NCBI GenBank assembly: GCA_003573635.1
Contig: QUTJ01031734.1
Coordinates: forward strand, 1 to 16,272
Direction: 5' to 3'
Source of the DNA: Goniomonas avonlea
Taxonomy: Eukaryota > Cryptophyceae > Goniomonadida > Goniomonadaceae
DNA length: 16,272 nucleotides
A model generated the notes under the pieces. The model saw only the letters and a program-made list of their open reading frames with translations, had not been told where the DNA came from and searched no databases. Positions 10,011 through 16,272 of this stretch are shown here, in pieces (the first letter of the stretch is position 1; each line of letters starts with the position of its first letter). Made by a program: the position numbers and the translations under genes.

Positions 10011-10270
10011 ATCAATCTTTCCTCTCCTTGCCACAGTCACTGCCACTACCGCTGTCGGTATCGCAGTCCAGGGTCCCGTAGCCCACCTGAGAGAAATCAA
10101 TCTTTCCTCTCCTTGCCACAGTCACTGCCACTACCGCTGTCGGTATCGCAGGTCCAGGGTCCCATAGCCCACCTGAGAGAAATCAATCTTCCTTCTCGCC
10201 ACTGTCACTCCCACTACCGCTGTCGCTACCGGAGTCCAGGGCTCCCATAGCCCACCCTCGAGGAGGCACT
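10011..10270 (-). repeat. Three diverged 85-89-bp copies of the cyclophilin gene's 3' end
   Basis: Units at about 10011-10095, 10096-10181 and 10182-10270. On the minus strand each reads TGGGCTA(C/T)GGGA, then a Ser-Asp/Gly-coding stretch, then AAGATTGATT, which is the end of the cyclophilin CDS with its stop. In two of them TTTCTCTCAG precedes GTGGGC, resembling a splice acceptor. Confidence 0.7.
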
Positions 10271-10478
10271 AGTGTGGTTCTGCGGGAAAAAAACCTTCCT
10301 GTTCCACTACAAAAAATCTGACTCAAACGTCAGATCAATCAAATATTTTGACTGATCTGACACGTCGAACAGGTTTTTTCCTAATCGACAAAAAAAACCT
10401 GTCCCATCTCAAAAAACCTGTCCCAGATGGGACAGGTTTTTAAAAATAAAACGGATTATTTTTTTGCAGAACCACACT
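10271..10478. mobile_element. MITE-like element C with visible empty site
   Basis: Perfect 13-bp inverted ends AGTGTGGTTCTGC (10271-10283 and 10466-10478) lie between ACT copies (10268-10270 and 10479-10481). The neighbouring tandem units contain the uninterrupted sequence GAGGCACTGACCAAAATC, so insertion with a 3-bp duplication is seen directly. Inside are a 31-bp near-palindrome (10330-10360) and a hairpin with 17-bp arms (10393-10409 and 10425-10441). It is 208 bp and noncoding. Confidence 0.85.
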
Positions 10479-10480
10479 AC

Positions 10481-10857
10481 TGACCAAAATCAATCTTCTT
10501 CGGCCGCTCACACTGCGAACTCAATCTTTCTTCTCCTCGTCACTGTCACTCCCACTACCGCTGTCGCGACCGGAGTCCAGGGCTCCCATAGCCCNCCCTC
10601 GAGGAGGCACTGACCAAAATCAATCTTCTTCGGCCGCTCACACTGCGAACTCAATCTTTCTTCTCCTCGTCACTGTCACTCCCACTACCGCTGTCGCTAT
10701 CGGAGTCCAGGGCTCCCATAGCCCACCCTCGAGGAGGCACTGACCAAAATCAATCTTCTTCGGCCGCTCACACTGCGAACTCAATCTTTCTTCTCCTCGT
10801 CACTGTCACTCCCACTACCGCTGTCGCTATCGGAGTCCAGTGCTCCCATCGCCCACC
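10481..10857 (-). repeat. 130-bp tandem array of the cyclophilin terminal coding segment
   Basis: Units start at 10481, 10611 and 10741 (period 130). On the minus strand each encodes [25 protein letters not shown] or a close variant plus stop and about 60 bp of 3' flank. The third unit is the real end of the gene. An ambiguous base at 10595 suggests the assembly is imperfect here. Confidence 0.85.
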
Positions 10858-12578
10858 CCCGAGCCAGCTTCTTGCTCGGCGCGTCGGCCGCTGGTTCTGG
10901 CGCCTCCCGCTTCTTCTTCGCCAACTCAAGAGCGAGACGAACCTGCGTCGTGGACGTTGGTGTGCGGTGTGGCGCGGTGTTGTGTGGTGTTGTGTGTTGT
11001 GTGGTGTAGCGCGGTGTGGCGCGGTGTTGTGGTGTGTTGTGTTGTGTTGTGTGCTGTGTGGTGTAGCGCGGTGTGGCGCGGTGTTGTGGCGTGTTGTGTG
11101 GTGTTGTGTGGTGCGTGGTGTGGTGTGGGTGGCGGGGTGTGGCATGTTGTGTGGTGTTGCGTGGTGTGTGGTGTGGTGTGGGTGGCGGGGTGTGGCGCGT
11201 GTTGTGCAGTGTCCCCCAGTGCTCCGCGTGGCGACGTGTGCGCCTCGGTGTGGTGGTGTGCGTGATCTGACAACCAACAGCTAAAAACAGCAGCGAGCTA
11301 TGTGCGGAGTGTGGAGGATGTTCTGTCTTGGTTCTCATCACGCCCAACCACCACCAGCGGCAGCACCACCACCAAAACGCACCCCTTCTTGCACAGACGA
11401 GACGCTCTCCTTCGCCTGCTCTTGTGCCTTCTCCGCAGCTTCCGCCGCCTTCTCTGCTGTAGTTTTGCTTGCTTCCACTTCTTGTTTCTGCGGGTCCGCG
11501 GATTACAACGTGTTGTGCTCAAGTGGCTGTCACAACTGCATGCACTCGAGGACGGAGCGAAGGGCAGCCTAGTATCTGCCCAACACCGCACATGCCGAAA
11601 TACAGATGCAGTGTGCAACGCCGACAATTGCAGCAGTGTTCACAAGATTCCACGTAACGCGCACCTCCAACTCGGCTTGCTTCTCTTCCTCTTCCTCCAT
11701 TTTGAGCGTCCCGCAGTCAGAAATGATCACAGGGTGCACTGGCCTGTGACAGATACTCAGCCTGAGAACCAGCGAGAATGAACGACCTGTCATTCTGCGT
11801 GGTTTTTGTGGTTCCGATCCGTTGCAGGAGTTGCTGGCCAGAGACGATTCGCCCAAAAACTACGTGTTTCCTGAAGCGGACTCAGCGAGGACAAGACACA
11901 GCGAAGCAGAATTACCCGTCCAAGTGGGGGGTGGCTCGCAAGGTCAAAAAGAACTGACTGGCGTTGGTGTTGGCCCTGTGCAGTTCATGAGTCATGTTTC
12001 TAACATTCTGAGGTCCGAGTTCTCGCACCCGCAGTTGGCCATGCTTAATACCCCAGTTTCGCAGTGGCGAAGAATGAAATTTTCGTCTTTAAATTCTGGC
12101 CCGTAAATCGACTCGCCCCCAGTGCCTGCGATAGGTCGTGACATCGCACAGCACAGATCCACTCCTACCATTTCCCTTTGTGAAATCGCCACCCTGACTC
12201 GAGCGTCAACGTTGCAGAACAGGAGCGAGCGTCTCGCACCTGGCACATAAAATCTGGAATAACTCGATGAAAAATACTGCCTTCAAACGCACGTCAGGCT
12301 CCAAGAGACAACGGCGCTGCCTGTAAACAGTAAACCATATACCTTTGAAGTGCAAAGGTTTGCCCATTTTCCCGATGCCCCGCTCGCCTGCGAAGGTGAG
12401 TGCAAGATTAGCGATCGGCAAGGTTGGCACCAGTGCAGAGTTCTTTGAAGTTCCGGCACGTGATTGGTGTGATGTCCTCAAACATTTCAAACACCATCCT
12501 GCCAGCGCTTGCACCCTTGATGGAAATGTCGAAGAAGACGTGCGTTCTCCGCTTGCTGTACGCTGGGAGCTTCGCCAT
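10781..12578 (-). CDS. Cyclophilin-type peptidyl-prolyl cis-trans isomerase with acidic Ser-Asp tail
   Basis: Ten minus-strand exons: 12578-12431, 12387-12343, 12280-12240, 12193-12169, 12125-12029, 11975-11916, 11870-11787, 11743-11665, 11487-11383, 10942-10781. Phases agree and give 281 residues. The PPIase domain is about 11-181: [43 protein letters not shown] with catalytic Arg70, [46 protein letters not shown]. The tryptophan that contacts cyclosporin in CypA is His136 here, as in several large cyclophilins. The tail has an acidic stretch, an Ala/Glu/Lys helix (about 194-228), a basic patch (KKKREAPEP) and a Ser/Asp/Gly end ([21 protein letters not shown]). The lack of a signal peptide and the charged tail suggest a nuclear or cytosolic, possibly spliceosome-associated, cyclophilin; that role is inferred. 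The first seven introns are 43-62 nt; introns 8 and 9 are 177 and 440 nt, and intron 9 is a GT-rich minisatellite. Confidence 0.93.
10965..11215. repeat. GT-rich minisatellite in cyclophilin intron 9
   Basis: Imperfect tandem blocks of GTGTGGTGTAGCGCGGTGTG and GTGTGGTGTGGGTGGCGGGG types fill most of the 440-nt intron (11382-10943). Both strands stay open over long stretches, giving Cys/Val/Trp-rich or His/Thr-rich frames with no sign of being real proteins. Confidence 0.8.
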
Positions 12579-12700
12579 TGAGAATCTGTAGTAACGAGGA
12601 CGGTAGTTCGTATGAGCGTGCCGTTTGGAGATCTCTAGCTAGACTAGCTAGACTAACAGTAGCGTGAGTCCACTAGCTAGAGCCTATCGCCCTTCGGAAA
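12579..12700. promoter_or_regulatory. Shared divergent promoter region, cyclophilin / secreted protein
   Basis: 122 bp separate the divergent starts. It contains CTAGCTAGACTAGCTAGACTA (12636-12656) and another CTAGCTAGAG (about 12672-12681), a CTAG-rich partly palindromic motif that could bind a factor. No TATA box was seen. Confidence 0.45.
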
Positions 12701-13706
12701 ATGGCTCGGCTGGCGGTGCTGTTCGTCATGCTCGTTCCTGCGGCAACCGCGTCGCTATTGGGCTTCACGGGGTTCCAGAAGGATCCAAAGACAACTCTTG
12801 TGGAGTTCAGTCCACTTACTGGTAAAACAAGCGTTGTCGTGAACTTTGACGCAGTCCAAGGCTGCCTCTCTGGCGAAAGGGCTTACTGGGCCTTCCATAG
12901 GGCAAACACGATGCTGTTCGGACTCACAAACGGCGATGGCCCCGTGTTAATCCACGATTTTGCCAACAACGCATCCTGGTGCGCAGGAGAAGGTGCTCTG
13001 GAGGCCTATGGGTGGGGCTTGTTGTACGATGGCAGGTCCAGCCCCGAGCAGTTTATCTCGTTTCAAAGCGTCTGGAGCAGTATCTCAGGTGCACAGTACT
13101 TTGGCGCTGGACCTTCCCACCTGGAAGGAGTGAAAACAAATCAGAGCCTTGTGTGGAGCCCCGAGTTTGAGGTTCAGCATGACTCCTCGTCCCCCGCACT
13201 CTTCTGCGCTGCTCAGTACGGAGGAAGTGGCGTTGCCGCGTTGGATGCCGTCACTGGAAACGTGTTTCTCTTCTGCGGCAAGCTTTTGACCTTGTCAACC
13301 GCTCAAAAGCCTTGGGATTTAACGCACAGTGTGGACTTGGGCCCCGACCTCTCCCCCGGGCCCCTGGCTGCCGGCTACTCTAGCCACTTCAAGGGGGTCA
13401 GTGTCGCCTTCGGCTTTCACAACGAGAGTGGCAGCGCCTTTGGTGTCATTTGTCCAAAGGTGCGACCCCCCCCAAAAAAAAAACCAGTTTGGACTGACCT
13501 CCGCACAGACTGGAGTGTGGCTCGCTGGCCCGATCAGCGTGCATGGAGGACTTCTGAGCGGGGCGGCGTTTGATGATTCCACAAGCACTTGGTACGGCGC
13601 TGCTTATAGTAGTGCAGAAGTTCACGTGGTGGACCTGATCACGCTGTCTGCGAGGTTGGTGAAAATTGAGGGAGGGTATCTCTTCCAAGATCTCATCATC
13701 GCGTGA
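12701..13706 (+). CDS. Unrecognised predicted secreted protein, possibly beta-propeller-like
   Basis: Two exons, 12701-13459 and 13509-13706, joined in phase over a 49-nt intron (GTGCGA...CACAG), give 318 residues. The N-terminus is a clear signal peptide (MARLAVLFVMLVPAATAS), so it enters the secretory pathway. The mature part is rich in Gly, Ser and aromatics, with alternating short hydrophobic strands and turns and recurring phrases such as LVEFSPLTGKTSVV, VAALDAVTGNVFLF and EVHVVDLITLSARLV. These look like repeated beta-propeller blades. It carries a few N-x-S/T sites (NAS, NQS, NES) and six cysteines. No transmembrane segment or KDEL-type end is present. I cannot assign a family. The intron holds C and A homopolymers, a likely sequencing trouble spot. 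It is divergent from the cyclophilin. Confidence 0.75.
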
Positions 13707-14002
13707 TTCGACACTGACCTTTGGTCTTCTGGCTGCTATGCAGCCCCTAGGATGCTTAAAATACTCTCTTCTCTCACACTCTCCCAGGCTTCAGGGATTT
13801 TAAGACATTTCCTGTCATTTATTGTGATTCAACCCACTGTTTGCCTAAAGGTTCTTGCTTTGTTCCTCAAGACTTGCCTTGACCCGCACCGAGACATGGC
13901 AATGTGGCTAAACAGTTTCGAAAGATGCTGGAGTCATTCATTAGAATGGATCATGACCGTGATCTGAACCGATTACAAAGTGTCGCATCGTTCTGCAACC
14001 TA
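13707..14002. repeat. 3' flank containing a diverged relative of the left-end MITE
   Basis: No gene is supported. The stretch 13915-13985 (GTTTCGAAAGATG, AGTCATTCATTAGAA, GTGATCTGAACCGATTACAAA) aligns without large gaps to 85-155, the interior of the element at 53-181. I see no clear inverted ends on this copy. Confidence 0.5.
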
Positions 14003-14216
14003 CTGTCCGAACTAGATGTATGCTGGTAACCAATTGATTCTCTGGGGCAAAACAGAACTCTGAAATTGTCTAGCAAGCGGCAGAAACGGAACAAAATGAT
14101 ATTCTTTCATGGGCAGCGGAAGTGTCCAAAACGACTACAAAATGCTCTTGAATCTTCAAAGGCTGACTACAAAATGACTCCAAATGACGTTGGCAGAATA
14201 CATCTAGTTCGGACAG
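14003..14216. mobile_element. Short inverted-repeat element, possible MITE
   Basis: Arms at 14003-14025 and 14194-14216 are 23 bp with one mismatch (CTGTCCGAACTAGATGTAT, then GCTG or TCTG). The ~168-bp interior is noncoding and AT-richer than the surroundings. No target duplication could be recognised, so mobility is inferred only from structure. Confidence 0.5.
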
Positions 14217-14339
14217 GAGCGAGGATTGATTCTCTAAGAAGCTGATCATCATGGTATTCAAGGTTAATTCATTGATTCAAGGTTAGTAGATAGTCGCCAC
14301 AGCAGATTGCTGTGTGCTCTCATCGGGGATGCAGCGTGC

Positions 14340-14600
14340 GTTCAACGCTGGACTGTCCAGACACGGGTGATCGCCTTCACGGCGAGCAGAGCAGTAACGT
14401 GCAACGGGTTATCGCCTTCAACGACGAGCAGTAACGTTCAAGGCGAGCAGTAACGTGCAAGACACGGGTTATCGCCTTCAACGACGAGCAGTAACGTTCA
14501 AGGCGAGCAGTAACGTCGAGCAGTAACGTGCAAGACACGGGTGATCGCCTTCAACGACGAGCAGTAACGTTCAAGGCGAGGAGTAACGTTGTCTTCAAGA
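14340..14600. repeat. Minisatellite of ~63-bp units
   Basis: About three and a half copies of a unit built from GACACGGGTTATCGCCTTCA, ACGACGAGCAGTAACGTT and CAAGGCGAGCAGTAACGT blocks, with internal shorter repeats of GAGCAGTAACGT. There is no gap-spacer regularity and no gene. Confidence 0.8.
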
Positions 14601-14960
14601 TTGCCGCAAGGGGCGGGGTGAGTCGATCCTGTTACACGCCAGAGCCTCTGCGCAGGCGACAGTGGAGCACCTCGTCCGGGCCGACCCGCACTTGGCCCGG
14701 ACAGACTCTGGGCTCTCTGCAGGCGACTCCTCACGAAGCAGTGCAGTGGGCAGCCTGGCAGACTTGAAAAGCGGCTCGGTCGTGTCGCGACGGGGCAGTG
14801 GCGTGGCGAGCGAGCAGGGCAGCGGAGCCTCAGTGCAAGGTGCAAGAAGGAGGGCAACACTTGGGGTCGATGGGCACCGTGTGGGAACACCATCGTGACC
14901 GGACGTCAGGTTGAACTCCGACCTTCCAGTCTGCCGGTCCAACGACCTGCGGTTGTGTTC
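14601..14960. other. Unassigned GC-rich stretch, possible exon relic
   Basis: The plus-strand frame 14662-14898 reads a Ser/Gly/Arg-rich stretch (DSGLSAGDSSRSSAVGSLAD, then SGSVVSRRGSG). CTCTCTGCAG ahead of GCGACTCC could be an acceptor. No family is recognised and no donor or partner exon was found, so I do not call a gene. Confidence 0.25.
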
Positions 14961-15335
14961 TAGTGGGGGAGTGTGGCGAGGTTGATCCAGCTCCAACCCC
15001 AACCTTGTCCGAAGCTCGAGCCTGTCGGTCCAAAGAGTGTCGAGGTGCCGTGGGAGCGTCGACGAGGTTGATCCAGCTCTCGCGCTGCGGTTGCCAGCTC
15101 TTGGCTTCCACCGCTCCACTCTGTGACGATGCCACGTGGCTCAAACTGCAACCTTCCAGCCTGTCAGTCCAAACACAAGCGGTTGTCTTCGGAGCGTGGG
15201 CGAGGTTGATACAGCTCCAGCTGCAACCTTCCAGTCTCTCGCTAGTGGGGGAGCGTCGGCGAGGTTGACCCAGCTCTCGCGCTGCGATTGCCGACTCTTG
15301 GCTTCCACCGCTCCATTCTGTGACGACGCCGTGTA
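14961..15335. repeat. Complex tandem repeat, units around 85 and 195 bp
   Basis: GGCGAGGTTGATCCAGCTC or close variants occur near 14976, 15062, 15201 and 15260. Two longer copies (about 15050-15135 and 15245-15333) share CAGCTCTCGCGCTGCG, CTCTTGGCTTCCACCGCTCC and CTGTGACGA. Between them AACCTTCCAG recurs. No gene is seen. Confidence 0.7.
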
Positions 15336-15429
15336 AGAAACAGACGGTTTACAGAAAAAGATTCCGGGCTCGAGGACAGAAGAAGACTACATAGGACAGA
15401 GAATACTCGGTGTTGTGGCAGATAGTACC

Positions 15430-15552
15430 AGGCATTCCTCCTCTCTCTCGCTCTCTTAGGCCAAAGTAAGGTCAAGCAAAGGAGGCAACCGCACTCAGGC
15501 AGCCTGGGAGGGAGGACGGACAGAGGGAGGGAGGGAGGGAGAGAGAGAAATG

Positions 15553-15587
<35 letters not shown>

Positions 15588-15626
15588 GTGAGAGAGAGAG
15601 AGAGAGAGCGAGTGTGTGGAGAGTGC

Positions 15627-15661
<35 letters not shown>

Positions 15662-15715
15662 GGACAGGGAGGGGGGGAGGACAGAGGGACAAGAAAAGCA
15701 AAGTCAAGCAAGTTA
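15430..15715. repeat. GA-rich microsatellite block with a GT tract
   Basis: GGGA/GA repeats (about 15505-15625), a (GT)n tract near 15627-15641 and further (GA)n to about 15660. It is purely simple sequence; the long minus-strand Ser/Leu frames here are artefacts. Confidence 0.85.
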
Positions 15716-15751
15716 AAGGAGTAAAGTAAGTCAAGTCAGTAAAGGGAGTAA

Positions 15752-15836
15752 AGTAGCATGGTAGTCAAAGTAGCATGGTAGTCAAAGTAGCATGGTAGTC
15801 AAAGTAGCATGGTAGTCAAAGTAGCATGGTAGTCAA
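15752..15836. repeat. 17-bp tandem repeat, five exact copies
   Basis: AGTAGCATGGTAGTCAA repeats five times without change (starts 15752, 15769, 15786, 15803, 15820), followed by a broken sixth. Exact identity implies recent expansion. If the gene at the right edge continues leftward, this lies in its intron. Confidence 0.9.
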
Positions 15837-15971
15837 AGTAGCATCGCAGCTCCAGCCTCTCTCCTCCCTCCTGAGATGGATGTGTGTGTGTGTGTGTGTG
15901 ACAGAGAGAGAAAGACAGAAACAGAAACAGAGACAAAAGACAGAGGGGGGGGCGAGAGAGCGATAACGCAC

Positions 15972-16272
15972 CTCTGCTGCTGCTGCATCAGCAGCTCCAG
16001 CCTCCTGTCCATCCTCTCCTCGTCCATGTTATCCAAGTCGTTCGTCCTCCTCCTCCTCGGCCTCAGCACGGCCCCAGCCGCCCCGGAGATCTCCCTCTCC
16101 ACCTCCTCCAACGTCAGCTGCGCCTGCGGTGCCACGGCCGCTGACGCCCCCACCGACCGCGAAATGGCTGAGAGCTCGGACATGTCCCGCGTCTGCCGGA
16201 CCTCGCGGGACGTGGGTGACCCACCGGGCATGCCTTTGACCGCGTCCTTGAGCGCCTGGATGGTGGTGAGCT
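15972..16272 (-). CDS. Exon of an unrecognised gene entering from the right edge
   Basis: The minus-strand frame is open from the window edge (LTTIQALKDAVKGMPGGSP) to a donor AG|GTGCGTTA at 15972/15971, about 99 codons. The composition is protein-like: DMSELSAISRSVGASAAVAP, LTLEEVEREISG, a basic LRPRRRRT patch, then a charged helix NMDEERMDRRLELLMQQQQ that could be a coiled coil. The start is not necessarily within the window (Met at 16231 is in frame but upstream is open). No family is recognised. The following sequence is CA/GA microsatellite, presumably intron; I could not find the next exon. Confidence 0.55.

Noticed and set aside
10926-11347. His/Thr-rich and Cys/Val/Trp-rich open frames over the GT minisatellite
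   Set aside because: They lie inside a well-supported cyclophilin intron and have pure repeat composition.
13752-13967. Plus-strand 71-codon open frame after the secreted protein
   Set aside because: No family, and it overlaps the MITE relic; looks like chance.
14340-14600. CRISPR-like regular repeat
   Set aside because: Repeat blocks are contiguous minisatellite units with no unique spacers, in a eukaryotic intron-rich context.
15752-15836. 17-bp repeat as CRISPR or protein-coding repeat
   Set aside because: There are no spacers, and tandem 17-mers shift frame at each unit.

Overview
This is nuclear DNA of a eukaryote. Every recognisable gene is cut by many very short introns (mostly 42-62 nt, GT-AG, with one apparent GC-AG), often with a CTNAC/CTGAC-like branch site just before the acceptor. 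Coding exons are moderately GC-rich. The spaces between genes hold microsatellites, minisatellites and short inverted-repeat elements. A unicellular protist or alga with compact introns fits; I cannot name the lineage. All exon coordinates were read by eye from splice signals, reading phase and family similarity.

Layout. (1) 207-2046, minus: an ER-type DnaJ co-chaperone, running off the left edge, with a J domain that lacks the HPD motif. (2) 2169-3619, plus: a complete ten-exon GDP-L-fucose synthase. (3) 4005-4747, minus: a bZIP transcription factor whose mRNA carries two adjacent hairpins resembling the IRE1 splice site of XBP1/HAC1/bZIP60. Removing 20 nt would replace a hydrophobic tail with an acidic one; an ordinary 56-nt intron is the main rival explanation. 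(4) 4969-8248, plus: a TTC14-like TPR protein with a long Arg/Asp/Gly-rich tail, split by a roughly 1-kb repeat-filled intron. (5) 8249-10780: gene-free; two related MITE-like elements, a third with a visible empty site, and a decaying tandem array made from the 3' end of the next gene. (6) 10781-12578, minus: a cyclophilin with an acidic Ser-Asp tail. (7) 12701-13706, plus: an unrecognised predicted secreted protein. (8) 13707-15971: gene-poor repeats. (9) 15972-16272, minus: one exon of an unrecognised gene entering from the right.

Genes 1/2, 3/4 and 6/7 are divergent pairs with spacers of 122, 221 and 122 bp, so they probably share promoters. The bZIP/TTC14 spacer contains a perfect palindromic CRE. 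The ER chaperone, nucleotide-sugar enzyme, secreted protein and possible IRE1-target bZIP share a secretory-pathway theme, but a functional link is inference.
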